From Chitinophagales bacterium (GTDB taxonomy: Bacteria; Bacteroidota; Bacteroidia; Chitinophagales; UBA2359), in contig JACJXU010000003.1 in NCBI GenBank assembly GCA_020636475.1, positions 124,001 through 188,000 of the forward strand: DNA of 64,000 bases, given 5' to 3'. The stretch's first letter is position 1; every line of letters starts with the position of its first letter. The position numbers and the translations under genes were made by a program. The notes below the pieces were generated by a model. That model did no database searches. It saw only the letters and a program-made list of their open reading frames with translations, and had not been told where the DNA came from. This document shows, piece by piece, positions 47,101-56,006 of the stretch.

Positions 47101-47634
47101 GTTTGGGAATGGAACAATAATTTTGGTATAAACACTTTTTATGTCGGTAAAATAATCCTTGAAAAAGGGCAAAAAATTAACGAATCGACCGTGTATTTGG
47201 ATAGAAATTTTGAGATAGATTACATCAATGCCCAAACATTTTTGCAATACACACCCAACACAAAATTTCGTTGGGAAGTGGGTGTTTTTGGCAATAAGCA
47301 GCAAAACCACAGCGCGCTTTCGGAAAAAATGATTGCTTGGGGAATATGGACGGAAAGCAAATTCATTCGCCGCAACGATTTCACACTTCAGGGAAGATTA
47401 AAAATGAGCCATATTGCGTTTACCGATATAAACCGCGAAACGCCCAACACCCAAAACGCCGTAGCCTATACTATGCTGGAAGCCTTGCATCCGGGTACTA
47501 ACTGGCAATGGCACATAGATATAAACAAACGCTTGCCCAAAAACTTAGGACTTAGCGTAGGTTATTCGGGACAAGCAGCACATGCTGTACGAGTGCGGCA
47601 CACCGGCAATTTAGAACTCAAAGCATTTTTTTGA
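44179..47634 (+). CDS. Large putative outer-membrane beta-barrel protein, unknown function
   Basis: 1151 residues with a signal peptide (FVFMAFILSYGQVAAQ); the start is TTG 44179 or the ATG eight codons later. A region near 130-270 (GSISRGITTGNLQDLAVQSN, LISDTNIPFQTDGTTQQLQ, VAGDYVLSDNGSYFLKY) is shared with large conserved Bacteroidota envelope proteins of unknown role. The rest is alternating aromatic/polar strands, and the chain ends in ...GNLELKAFF with a final Phe, as many outer-membrane barrels do. There is no T9SS domain. Probably co-transcribed with tamB, so it might be a client or partner of TamB. Confidence 0.7.
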   Translation: MQRFFFVFMAFILSYGQVAAQNLSNLRYKKLYLTSADTVYQFDTLSVVPQSFLASFHEKPLSPDDYLLNEKSATIRINNPFYIGDTLTFTYRVFPFYWEKKHYHKPLSENQSYAFQPFTEIQPLAPADTLSLFNQKGIIANGSISRGITTGNLQDLAVQSNLELQLLGNIGQGIEVAALISDTNIPFQTDGTTQQLQEFDRVFIKVSKDAHSLVAGDYVLSDNGSYFLKYQKKIQGLGYQFKQHYANNDTILAQANFAVSRGKYARNTFVGQESVQGPYKLNGNNYENFIVILSGSERVYIDGELLQRGALEDYTIDYNLAEVTFTGNQLITKDKRIVVEFEYIERSYQRYLWQANVAFSNAKWQLKTQFLQESDAKFQQLNAQLSEADILRLENAGDSLQLTATDAATPAAYELGGVFYVQKDTLYQNNTYQIYQYSQNTEIQLYQVRFSPVGEGNGYYRIASIPANGIVYEWSPPDSLGNLTGNYEAVQYLQAPIRQTYAQIQTAFQYHKNAFIQAEAYLSQYDANTFSQKDDQDNQGTALKLNWEHTFLPFGEKKISLKPFAQYMQVGKNVRTIIPFVPIEFYRNWNVNEQILPQNEAWQWWQSGFETKNAQHYTWKILYQGLQQKQNDFLAHKYAIEGKQYAKNFTFETKINQLFTEGIAQKTTYFFPQMRLDYQAKSVAKYQAGVAAQMERNNWRNTAAANDSLLVANSFYYQQWSAYVGQNTQKFPWKMTYLQRYDFEAMQNNWQKSQYAQQLSLNASLNSEKQQFQLKIDARRLTFLLRDSIAQNTLLGEMAYQRNFFQQFLNLNARYALGAGQQQKLEEIYFQVPAGQGTHILLPTGEYILANATVADTANYRQQWLPTGVFEAVRQLKWSHLVQLDFKKIASDASFWKKWFAESEMDRSVNRKYDQNFAQNFNPFGKKNDALGEQLQIQHHLLFTASSRLKTQLYYRQTRRQNTLLSGYDIYTNKVWEWNNNFGINTFYVGKIILEKGQKINESTVYLDRNFEIDYINAQTFLQYTPNTKFRWEVGVFGNKQQNHSALSEKMIAWGIWTESKFIRRNDFTLQGRLKMSHIAFTDINRETPNTQNAVAYTMLEALHPGTNWQWHIDINKRLPKNLGLSVGYSGQAAHAVRVRHTGNLELKAFF

Positions 47635-47714
47635 ACACAATTTGGAACAAAAATTATAGGAGGCGTGTTATAAACGCAATTATTTAAAAAAAATACTAAA
47701 AACAATTTAAGATT

Positions 47715-48029
47715 ATGGCATTAGAAATAACCGATGCAAACTTTAGCGAAGTAGTGCAAGACGACAAGGTGACAATGATAGATTTTTGGGCAGTATGGTG
47801 TGGACCTTGCAGAATGATAGCACCTATTGTAGAAGATTTGTCAAAAGACTATGCAGGAAAAGCCGTAGTAGGCAAAGTAGATGTGGACGTAAATCCTGAA
47901 ATTTCGCGCAAATACGGTATTCGCAATATTCCTACCGTTTTGTTTTTGAAAAATGGTGAAATTGTGGACAAACAAGTAGGTGCTGCTCCGCGCAATGTAT
48001 TGGAGAATAAACTCAAAGCATTGCTATAA
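47715..48029 (+). CDS. trxA: Thioredoxin
   Basis: 104 residues, cytoplasmic disulfide reductase. The active site WCGPC covers residues 28-32 in IDFWAVWCGPCRMIAP; the cis-Pro is in RNIPTVLFLKNGE. Full length, no signal peptide. Its own hairpin terminator follows. Confidence 0.98.
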   Translation: MALEITDANFSEVVQDDKVTMIDFWAVWCGPCRMIAPIVEDLSKDYAGKAVVGKVDVDVNPEISRKYGIRNIPTVLFLKNGEIVDKQVGAAPRNVLENKLKALL

Positions 48030-48063
48030 GCGTTAGCAAATAAGAAATGTAATAAAATGAGAA

Positions 48064-48090
48064 AGCGGCTAAATTTTAGTCGCTTTTTTG
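48064..48090 (+). terminator. Intrinsic terminator of trxA
   Basis: AGCGGCTAA-ATT-TTAGTCGCT forms a 9 bp stem (one G-T pair) followed by a T run. Confidence 0.85.
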
Positions 48091-48136
48091 TTTTTTTTTA
48101 AATATATTTCCCTAAAATAGAGAATTATTATGTTAA

Positions 48137-48261
48137 AAAAAAGTAGTGTTGTACTTTTATAAGTCACCAAATTCATATTGGATGCATGAAGTACGCGGTT
48201 TGTGGGAAAATACGCCCGAAGCAATTAGTTGGCTGAAAGAATTTGTACCAAAAAAAAGCTA
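48137..48261 (+). pseudogene. Remnant of a coding sequence (C-terminal fragment)
   Basis: A frame open for about 40 codons reads ...SPNSYWMHEVRGLWENTPEA followed by ISWLKEFVPKKS and a stop. The composition and amphipathic pattern look protein-like, not random, and there is no plausible start in a good context except ATG 48181. It is probably the tail of a lost gene or a very short ORF. Family not recognised. Confidence 0.35.
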
Positions 48262-48327
48262 AAGTAATGTTAGCGGTAGTTTGTGCCAATTTCAGCGAAA
48301 TTATTATTTCTTAGATAAAAAAGCATT

Positions 48328-50718
48328 ATGAAAAAAAAATTATTACACATTTTCGTTTCGTTTATTCCCTTTTTTGCCCTCGCCCAAACCAATCTGCCTT
48401 TGGAAGTAAAACTCACCCAAGATGGAAGACTTACCTACGGCGGAAATATTACAGAAGGGTTTTACAAAACAAATGAGGTAAATAAATTGGAAATTACCTT
48501 AGCCCAACCCAATTGGTTTCAACTATTAGATGGCAGCGGCGGTCCGAATGGAAGCGCAGGGCAAAGCCTTGTTGGTACGCTCACATTTAACGATACGCTT
48601 TTGCTGGATAGTGTGCTGGTAAGCATAAAAGGGCAAACCTCTGATTTTCAGAATAATTCGGAGAAAAAATCATTCAAAATAGAAATTGATGCAATAAAAG
48701 ACCAAAACTTGATGGGCTACGACAACCTAAACCTGAACTGTGGGTTTCAAGATTTTTCCGGCATGCGCGAAGTGTTGTATTACGATATTTCCAGAGCATT
48801 TGCCCCCGCACTAAAAGGCTGTTTTGTAGATTTGTACATCAATGGACAATACTGGGGACCCTACAACAATATTCAGCAAATAGAAGGCAAATACGTCAAA
48901 GAATGGTTTTCCGACAACGAAGGTACGCGCTGGCGCGCCGTTAAACCCGATGGCGTTGGCGGCGGTGGTCCCGGACCCGGCGGCGGTTTCGGCACAGGAG
49001 TTTCTACTCTAAATTACAACGGTCCCGACTCCACCGATTACAACCAAAATTATACCTTGAAATACACCACAAAAGAAAATCCTTGGGAAGACCTTATCAA
49101 AATTTGCGACAAACTAAACAACCAACCCATTGCTTCTTTGTACGATAGCCTGAAACAATACTTGGATATTGACCGAACTCTCTGGTTTCTGGCGCAAGAA
49201 GTGGTTTTTTCCGATGACGACAGCTATATTTACAAAGGCGGAATGGATTACTACGTCTATTGGGACCACGCCACCGACAGAATTATTCCCTTGGAAGTAG
49301 ATGGCAATTCGGTAATGGTAATGAGCCATGTAAACTGGAGTCCGTTTTATCACGAAGAAGATGCAAATTTCCCTTTGCTCAACAGATTCCTGCAAAATAG
49401 CGAAGTGCGCCAACGCTATCTCGCGCATCTTAGAACCATTTTGGCACAGCATTTTATTGCCCAAAATGTTCACCAGCGAATAGACCAATTTGCCGCTATT
49501 TTAGATGAAAGAGTACAAAACGACCCCAAGAAAATCTATTCTTACAGTCAATTTCTCAATGGCGTGCAAGAATTAAAAAATTTTGTGAGCAATCGTATTA
49601 ATTTTTTAGCGAATAATAATGAAATAAATCGCGAAGGACTAACGATAAATAGTGTGAATATGGAAACTGCTGCGGGAACGGGAAATTCGCCCCAAGCAAA
49701 TGAAGCCGTAAAAATTACTGCCAATATAACAGGCGATGCCCAAAAAGTGCTACTGTATTATGGCGAAGGCTTTGATGGAGCTTTCGAGCGCGTGCAAATG
49801 TATGACGATGGTATGCACAACGACCAACTTGCCGGCGACCATATTTATGGCGCGAATATTCCGGCTTTTTCTGCCAACAAATACGTACGTTATTATATTG
49901 AAGCGATAAAAAATGATAATTTCTCTACCGCAACGTATTATCCTGCCGGAGCCGAACACGATGTGTTTGTTTATCAGGTTGAACCTGCAAATCTTGTAGC
50001 GGAAAATGTGGTAATCAATGAATTTATGGCAGACAACAAAGCTGCTGTGGCAGATATGGCAGGCGAATATGACGATTGGATAGAATTGTACAATAAAGGA
50101 AATGCAGCCCTTGATTTGTCGGGATATTATTTGTCGGACAATGAAAACAATATTACAAAATGGCAATTTCCCGCCAATACTGTTATTCAAGCTGATGGGT
50201 ATTTAATTGTTTGGGCGGATAATGACGAAACCCAAGCTACGGCAGAGGAACTGCACGCCAACTTTAAACTTTCGGCGGATGGTGAAGTGGTAGTGCTTGC
50301 CAATACTGACGAGGAAATAATAGACATCATAGCTTTTGGCACACAGCAGGAAGATGTAGCCTTTGCCAGATTGCCCAACGGTACAGGCGAGTTTCAGTTT
50401 AATGGCGCAACTTTTAATGCGAATAATAATGCGTTTGTAATAGGTGTAGAAAATATAGTAAAATCCGATGATTTTGCTGTTTATCCCAATCCTGCCAGCC
50501 ATTACATTACACTGAATATGGACTTAGTTGCGCCTAAAAATTTTGAAGTGAAGATACTAAATGCTACTGCCCAATTATTACTACACCAAAGGGTAGAGGA
50601 CACAAGTTTCCCCGTTTCGATAGATGTTTCGGGCTTAGATAGTGGTATTTACTTTTTGCTTGTACAAGATTTGGACAATAATGTATTGTATCAGCAGAAA
50701 ATTGTGGTGTTGAAGTAG
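48328..50718 (+). CDS. CotH-family protein with lamin-tail and T9SS sorting domains
   Basis: 796 residues, secreted (signal IFVSFIPFFALAQ). Residues about 85-430 are the CotH kinase-like fold (VLVSIKGQTSDFQ; KKSFKIEID; GYDNLNLNCGF; FVDLYINGQYWGPYNNIQQIEG; LEVDGNSVMV), in which a Gly/Pro-rich loop (GVGGGGPGPGGGFGTG) is inserted near residue 215. Next comes a beta module, then a lamin-tail-like domain (VINEFMADNKAAVADM; EYDDWIELYNKG), and finally a type A T9SS sorting domain (VYPNPASHYITLNM). The catalytic role of bacterial CotH proteins at the surface is unclear. Confidence 0.88.
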   Translation: MKKKLLHIFVSFIPFFALAQTNLPLEVKLTQDGRLTYGGNITEGFYKTNEVNKLEITLAQPNWFQLLDGSGGPNGSAGQSLVGTLTFNDTLLLDSVLVSIKGQTSDFQNNSEKKSFKIEIDAIKDQNLMGYDNLNLNCGFQDFSGMREVLYYDISRAFAPALKGCFVDLYINGQYWGPYNNIQQIEGKYVKEWFSDNEGTRWRAVKPDGVGGGGPGPGGGFGTGVSTLNYNGPDSTDYNQNYTLKYTTKENPWEDLIKICDKLNNQPIASLYDSLKQYLDIDRTLWFLAQEVVFSDDDSYIYKGGMDYYVYWDHATDRIIPLEVDGNSVMVMSHVNWSPFYHEEDANFPLLNRFLQNSEVRQRYLAHLRTILAQHFIAQNVHQRIDQFAAILDERVQNDPKKIYSYSQFLNGVQELKNFVSNRINFLANNNEINREGLTINSVNMETAAGTGNSPQANEAVKITANITGDAQKVLLYYGEGFDGAFERVQMYDDGMHNDQLAGDHIYGANIPAFSANKYVRYYIEAIKNDNFSTATYYPAGAEHDVFVYQVEPANLVAENVVINEFMADNKAAVADMAGEYDDWIELYNKGNAALDLSGYYLSDNENNITKWQFPANTVIQADGYLIVWADNDETQATAEELHANFKLSADGEVVVLANTDEEIIDIIAFGTQQEDVAFARLPNGTGEFQFNGATFNANNNAFVIGVENIVKSDDFAVYPNPASHYITLNMDLVAPKNFEVKILNATAQLLLHQRVEDTSFPVSIDVSGLDSGIYFLLVQDLDNNVLYQQKIVVLK

Positions 50719-50776
50719 GGTAGTTTTGCGTGAATTTAATGTATTGTCACGCCAAGATGCCAAGGCGCGAAGATTA

Positions 50777-51118
50777 TAATACCAAAATCGAATACTCATT
50801 GCGTATTAGAAAAGGGAAGCGTATCATCATTTACGGAGATTTCGTGCAATTTTTGTATAAGCAAAATGAGTAAAAAATCTTTTTTCGCAGTATAGCAGTT
50901 TTTTGGCGTTAGAAATTTTTGAAGCCTTGGAAAAAATTTAGCCAAGGAACTGCGGTTTTGCCCGAGTAGGGCAAAAATACCTTGAAAAAAGTGTCTTTTC
51001 TTTTGCTTCGTTTTCTTTGGACAAGCAAAGAAAATGAAGAAGTCCAAAGTTGCGGGGCGGATACTTACACTTAATAATACCTAAACCGATACGCAATTTT
51101 TGTGCAATTTTGGTATAA
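50777..51118. repeat. Structured intergenic repeat, copy 2
   Basis: About 340 bp, the sister of 1018-1323. The ends TATAATACCAAAAT and ATTTTGGTATAAA are inverted. The hairpins TTTTGCCC-GAGTA-GGGCAAAA and TTTTCTTTG-GACAAG-CAAAGAAAA are kept. It has about 50 extra bases after the left end (around 50820-50872). Short ORFs here are not genes. Confidence 0.8.
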
Positions 51119-51254
51119 ATTATTGAAATACTTGATCTATATGTTTATTGTTCTTCGTATAACATTGTGTTCCTTTTGCCACGCTAAGTTCAGGAAGTAT
51201 TTCACAAAGTATTTTACGTACTTGGAAAACGGTGCTTTATTTCTTTTGGATAGC
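51119..51254. repeat. Decayed MITE-like segment
   Basis: Contains GCTAAGTTCAGGAAGTATTT and CACAAAGTATTTTACGTACTT, similar to the inside of the MITEs at 26.8 and 34.6 kb, and ATTTCTTTTGGATAGCTTAA as a worn end. No intact inverted ends. Completes the 536-base gap between CotH and nhaC. Confidence 0.45.
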
Positions 51255-53255
51255 TTAATAAGCCTTCTGCACCTTAACTTTTTTACCGAAAAATTTAACT
51301 ACCAAAACCAAAATGCCAATACCGATAGCATAGTTGAGGTAAAAAGGAAGCTGAACCCACGCGACCAAAGTGCTTACAAACAGGCTCACAAGACCAACCG
51401 TTAAAGCATAAGGCAATTGTGTTTTTACGTGATCCAAGTGATTGCAACTCGAAGCCAGCGAACTCAAAATAGTAGTATCCGAAATAGGAGAGCAGTGGTC
51501 GCCCAGCACCGAACCCGCCAACACGCAAGCCGTAACATTATGGAAAATTGGGAGAATATCTTCCGGCGGAAATCCGGTACTATGCGCTATTACCCAAGTG
51601 GTAGGCAACATTAGCGGATACAAAATAGCCATCGTACTCCAGCTACTTCCGGTACTAAACGATACTAAAGCAGCCAGCACAAAAGTAATGAGTGGCAGCC
51701 AGTGTGGATTGATGGCATCGCTCAGTACTTGGGTCAAAAATGCTGCGGTGTGTACTTCTTTGGTAATTTCGCCTAACGCCCACGCCAAAATTAATATCAA
51801 CACCGCCGGAAGCATTGTTTTAAAACCATCTATCATGGTTTCTATTGCATTGGCAAACGACATTATTCGGTAGCGCACCGTAAGAGCAATGGCTACAATA
51901 ACCGCTGCCGCCGAGCTCCACAACAAGGCTTTGTAGGAATCGGAATTGCCGATAATCTGCGATATTTTTTGGAAAAAACTTAAGTCCGAAGCCTGCCATA
52001 TCTCGGGCGAATAACCTGTAAATATTAAGCCCAAAACGGTACCCAACACTACTACCAACACCGGAATAAATGCATTGTACCACAGCAGCATTGCTCCTTT
52101 CACGGGAGCCAAAGCCTCCAAAGCATCATCTACTTCTCCTTCGCCGCGATTCACGCCGCTTTTGTCATACACATCGCCCGTAGTACGCGCACGCATTTCT
52201 GCATGATACATACTGCCAAAGTCGCGATTGCTCCAAATGAGCAAAAACATAAATACCAGCGTAAAAACAGGATAAAACATATACTGCAACGAATGGATAA
52301 AAACGTTGTAGGCACTTTCGTTGAGTCCCAAATGGTCAATAGCTCCCGCAATATAGCCCAATTCCGCGCCAATCCAGGTGGTTACAAAAGCAATTGCCGC
52401 CACCGGAGCAGCCGTACTATCTACCAAATACGCCAACTTTTCGCGCGAAACATTGAACTTATCCGTTACAGGGCGCATAGTATTGCCTACAATTAAGGTA
52501 TTGGCGTAGTCGTCAAAGAAAATGGCAATACCCAAAAACCATGTCACCAACTGACTGCTCTTGGCATTGTGGGCAAACACCGACAACTTTTCTACAATGC
52601 CCGCCATACCGCCGTTTCGCGAAATAATGGCGACCATACCGCCAATAAGCATCGAAAAAATAATGACGGATAAGTGTCCGCTATCGTTCAGTGCCTGCAC
52701 AATATACACTTGCACTACCGACAAAAAACTGCCAAAAAGCCCCTTAAAACTAAAACCATTTAAAATAAAAGCTCCCGCCCATATTCCCACAAACAAAGAA
52801 CTGATTACTTCTTTAAAAATGAGTGCCAAGATAATGGCAATGAGTGGCGGAACAATAGATAACCAAAGGGGAATTTTTACCAAACGATTTTCCGTATTTT
52901 GTACGCGATAAAAATTATAATCGGGGCGACTTTCCTTATTTTCGTAGGCTACAAAAAGAAAATTCTTGTCGTTGGAAATGGTGTATTTGCATTGTCCGTT
53001 CACAAACCCCAACATCTCGGAACTATCGTCTATTTTCACTTGCAGTGAGTCGTTGAGTGGTATCAAATTTCCTTGCGCATCTTTCAGCTTTAAAACAACA
53101 AACGACTGCTCTGCTTGCCTTTCAATGTTCGGAGAAATTTCTATGCTATTCGGATTTGCCGCCGACAATTTTGTGGCAAAGCCTAAAATAATGAGTATCA
53201 AGCTGCATTTTGCCAAATAAAAAAAGTAAGTTTGTAGTTTCAATTTTACCCGCAT
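51255..53255 (-). CDS. nhaC: Na+/H+ antiporter, NhaC family, with N-terminal periplasmic domain
   Basis: About 666 residues from ATG 53255 (MRVKLKLQTYFFYLAKCS); the open frame to 53318 would leave only 3 bases to the divergent gene, so the shorter start is preferred. A signal-like helix is followed by a beta domain of about 110 residues (IEISPNIERQAEQSFVVLKL), then an antiporter with about 12 helices: GIAIFFDDYANTLIVGNTMR, ISDTTILSSLASSCNHLDHV and SFSTGSSWSTMAILYPL. Presumably exports Na+ in exchange for H+. The extra N-terminal domain is a Bacteroidota feature. Confidence 0.92.
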   Translation of the reverse strand: MRVKLKLQTYFFYLAKCSLILIILGFATKLSAANPNSIEISPNIERQAEQSFVVLKLKDAQGNLIPLNDSLQVKIDDSSEMLGFVNGQCKYTISNDKNFLFVAYENKESRPDYNFYRVQNTENRLVKIPLWLSIVPPLIAIILALIFKEVISSLFVGIWAGAFILNGFSFKGLFGSFLSVVQVYIVQALNDSGHLSVIIFSMLIGGMVAIISRNGGMAGIVEKLSVFAHNAKSSQLVTWFLGIAIFFDDYANTLIVGNTMRPVTDKFNVSREKLAYLVDSTAAPVAAIAFVTTWIGAELGYIAGAIDHLGLNESAYNVFIHSLQYMFYPVFTLVFMFLLIWSNRDFGSMYHAEMRARTTGDVYDKSGVNRGEGEVDDALEALAPVKGAMLLWYNAFIPVLVVVLGTVLGLIFTGYSPEIWQASDLSFFQKISQIIGNSDSYKALLWSSAAAVIVAIALTVRYRIMSFANAIETMIDGFKTMLPAVLILILAWALGEITKEVHTAAFLTQVLSDAINPHWLPLITFVLAALVSFSTGSSWSTMAILYPLMLPTTWVIAHSTGFPPEDILPIFHNVTACVLAGSVLGDHCSPISDTTILSSLASSCNHLDHVKTQLPYALTVGLVSLFVSTLVAWVQLPFYLNYAIGIGILVLVVKFFGKKVKVQKAY

Positions 53256-53321
53256 ATTCGTTTTTATATCGTTCAATTTTTTGCAAAAGGTAATAATTAA
53301 TTTATTAATCCAAGTCATGCA

Positions 53322-55502
53322 ATGAAAAAAATATTGTTTTTAGGAGTTTGTTTTTTGTGTAATATATTTTCTACGGCACAAACACTGCTTTTTGAAGTGC
53401 CGCAAAATATAAGTGTAAAAGCATACAATCAATATTTGAAATATCCTTGGGCGGGTGGTTTGAACAATCCGCAATATTCGCAAGCCGATATGAATAATGA
53501 TGGAAAAATGGATTGGGTAATTTTCGACAAATCGGATAATCATTTTCTCTGCTTCTTACAACAAGCCAATCAGACTATGCAGTACGCGCCCGAACTTGCG
53601 CAACTTTTTCCGCCAATAAAAAGCTGGGCATTGCTGCGCGATTACAACTGTGACGGTGTTCCCGACCTTTTTTTTTCCTACAAAGAAAGTGTGCGGGTGT
53701 ATGAAGGTTCTTGGCAAGACAATGTTTTACAGTTTTCGTACGTAAACAATAATTTTATGTTTGCTGACGACAAAGTAATGCCCATTTCCTCTTATGATTT
53801 GCCCGACATAAATGACATTGACGGCGATGGCGATTTGGACATTCTTACCTTCAATCCTGACGGCGGGTATATTTGGTATTTTGAAAATATAAGCAGTAAC
53901 TGCGGATTGAGTTTCGATTTGGTGGACTCTTGTTGGGCAAAGGTTTTTGAAAGTGGTATTTCGCAGTCTTTGGAACTTAATGCTTCTTGCAGCGGAAAAT
54001 CGAACAATGAAAAGCGGCATCCGGGTTCTACTTTGATGAGTTGGGATATAAACGGCGACAATCTGCGCGATTTGATTATTGGTGATATTAGTTTTAATGG
54101 TTGGACGTACATCCAAAACGGCGGCACTGCTACCGATGCGCTGGCTATTTCGCAAGACGATAATTTTCCTTCTTACAATGTACCCGCCAATATTCTGAGT
54201 TTCCCTTCGGCTTTTCGCGTGGACGTGGACTTAGATGGCAAAGACGATTTGCTGGGTACGCCCAATTCTACGGCTTTGTTCAATTCCTATTACTGTACGT
54301 GGTGGTACAAAAATACAGGTGCCGGTGGCAATACGTCATTTAGTTTGCAAAACAAATCTTTTATGACCGATGAAATGATTGATTGCGGTAAAATGAGTTA
54401 TCCACTTTTGCTGGATTACAATGCCGATGGTTTGTTGGATTTGCTGGTGGGATGCAATGCCAACAGTCTTGCTGCGGAGGCTACGGTGAATATTGCTACG
54501 CTAAAGCTGTATAAAAATGTAGGAACTGCCACCGAAGCCGCTTTTGAGTTGGTGAATGACAATTACCTCAATTTTGCCGAGCGAAATTTGTTGGGTTTGG
54601 CTCCTGCTTTGGGCGATTTGAACAATGACGGTGCGCCGGATTTGCTGTTGGGTTGTGCCGGCTCCGATGTATCTTCTTCGCAAAGTACGCTCAATGGTAC
54701 ACTTATTTATTTGCCTAATTTGGCAGCACCCAACGAGCCATATAATTTTGGGGAGCCACAGTTTTTGTTTAACGATATTGATGTAGGACAGTTGAGCGCG
54801 CCTTCCATTTTCGATGTAAACAAAGATGGACTGAAAGATATAATTGTGGGCGAGCGTTTGGGTAAGCTCAATTATTTTCGCAATGCCGGAGACCTTATTT
54901 TCGAGAAGATAAATACTTTTTGGGGTGGGGTAGATGTGCGCGATAGTTCGGCTACTGGACATTCGGTGCCGTACTTTTTTAATTGGCAGGGCGAGGATAT
55001 ATTGCTTTGTGGGGCGGAAAACGGGAAGGTGTATGCTTTTGCCGGTTTTGCCGAAGACCCGGATGGTTTCACGACTTTTAGCCAAATACCCGACTTTTTG
55101 CAGCTTAAAAATGCTACTTTCACGCATAGTGCTATTGCCATTGCAGACATTGACCAAAACAATAAGTTGGATATTTTTTGCGGCAACTTGCGCGGAGGTG
55201 TGTTTGCCTTAGAAACTGCCAATATTACGGGTATCACAACGATTGAGGAAGCTACTCAGGGTTTTTATTTTAATTATTTCAACCGACAAATTGAAATTCC
55301 GGCTTCGGTGTATCAAAACATGCTTGGGAAAGAGGCAGCGTTTCGGCTGTACAATACGCAGGGGCAGTGTGTTTTTAGTGCGGACGTAGATTTGCGTGGC
55401 ACTAACATTACTTTGCCCGCCGAACTCCCTGTGGGAACGTACATAGGCACGCTTATTTTGTCGCAGGAGCGAGTGTTTAGCGGGAAATTAGTGGTTTATT
55501 GA
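53322..55502 (+). CDS. FG-GAP/VCBS-repeat surface protein with T9SS sorting domain
   Basis: 726 residues with a signal peptide (VCFLCNIFSTAQ). At least seven Asp-rich beta-propeller repeats with calcium-type loops are seen: DMNNDGKMDWVIFDK, DYNCDGVPDLFFSY, DIDGDGDLDILTFNPDG, DINGDNLRDLIIGD, DVDLDGKDDLLGTP, DYNADGLLDLLVG, DLNNDGAPDLLLG and DVNKDGLKDIIVG. The C-terminus is a divergent T9SS domain (FYFNYFNRQIEIPASV... VGTYIGTLILSQ). Probably an adhesin or other surface-exposed protein. Monocistronic. Confidence 0.9.
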   Translation: MKKILFLGVCFLCNIFSTAQTLLFEVPQNISVKAYNQYLKYPWAGGLNNPQYSQADMNNDGKMDWVIFDKSDNHFLCFLQQANQTMQYAPELAQLFPPIKSWALLRDYNCDGVPDLFFSYKESVRVYEGSWQDNVLQFSYVNNNFMFADDKVMPISSYDLPDINDIDGDGDLDILTFNPDGGYIWYFENISSNCGLSFDLVDSCWAKVFESGISQSLELNASCSGKSNNEKRHPGSTLMSWDINGDNLRDLIIGDISFNGWTYIQNGGTATDALAISQDDNFPSYNVPANILSFPSAFRVDVDLDGKDDLLGTPNSTALFNSYYCTWWYKNTGAGGNTSFSLQNKSFMTDEMIDCGKMSYPLLLDYNADGLLDLLVGCNANSLAAEATVNIATLKLYKNVGTATEAAFELVNDNYLNFAERNLLGLAPALGDLNNDGAPDLLLGCAGSDVSSSQSTLNGTLIYLPNLAAPNEPYNFGEPQFLFNDIDVGQLSAPSIFDVNKDGLKDIIVGERLGKLNYFRNAGDLIFEKINTFWGGVDVRDSSATGHSVPYFFNWQGEDILLCGAENGKVYAFAGFAEDPDGFTTFSQIPDFLQLKNATFTHSAIAIADIDQNNKLDIFCGNLRGGVFALETANITGITTIEEATQGFYFNYFNRQIEIPASVYQNMLGKEAAFRLYNTQGQCVFSADVDLRGTNITLPAELPVGTYIGTLILSQERVFSGKLVVY

Positions 55503-55601
55503 GCAGCGCAGTATTCGGAGAATCGAATAAAAATCGAATAAAAATCGAATAATTTGATTTTAATTGTTATTCCACTTATGCATGATGGAATAGTGTCATC
55601 T

Positions 55602-55769
55602 GACCAATCCGCGAACCTCCCTGATCAATCCGCGAACCTCCCTGATCAATCCGCGCACGTGTCTGACCAATCCGCGAACCTCCCTGACCAATCCGCGCAC
55701 GTGTCTGATCAATCCGCGCACGTGTCTGACCAATCCGCGCACGTGTCTGACCAATCCGCGAACCTCCCG
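55602..55769. repeat. 21 bp tandem repeat in two alternating versions (8 units)
   Basis: Eight units share GAYCAATCCGCG and end in either AACCTCCCT (version A) or CACGTGTCT (version B). The order on the plus strand is A A B A B B B A, followed by a partial ninth. Much more GC-rich than its surroundings. 21 bp is a multiple of three, so both strands are open (plus: DQSANLP/DQSAHVS; minus: GLVREVR/GLVRHVR). Confidence 0.9.
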
Positions 55770-56006
55770 CACCAATCCCCTCAACAAGCATAATACAGCG
55801 CAATAACCCATACTTTTGTCACAATTTTCACAATCGCCCATGTCGCCTACTTTTTCTTTGGCATGTTTATGGTTTTTCTGTAACTTGCACACCCTTGCCA
55901 GCAAAAAGGCTGATTGCGGATATTTTTAGCACTTTTGGCTGCTTTTATGCCTGTGCTAAAAAAACAAAATTTGTTTAAAACCTATACCAATCAAAAACAA
56001 AATACC

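Noticed and set aside
55554..55793. CRISPR-like array at the 21 bp repeats
   Set aside because: Units are directly adjacent with no unique spacers and no cas genes nearby.
55596..55904. Minus-strand ORF of about 100 codons across the 21 bp repeat
   Set aside because: The repeat unit is a multiple of three without stops in that frame, so the ORF can be a by-product; no start context or conserved non-repeat part was recognised. Kept only as a finding about the repeat.
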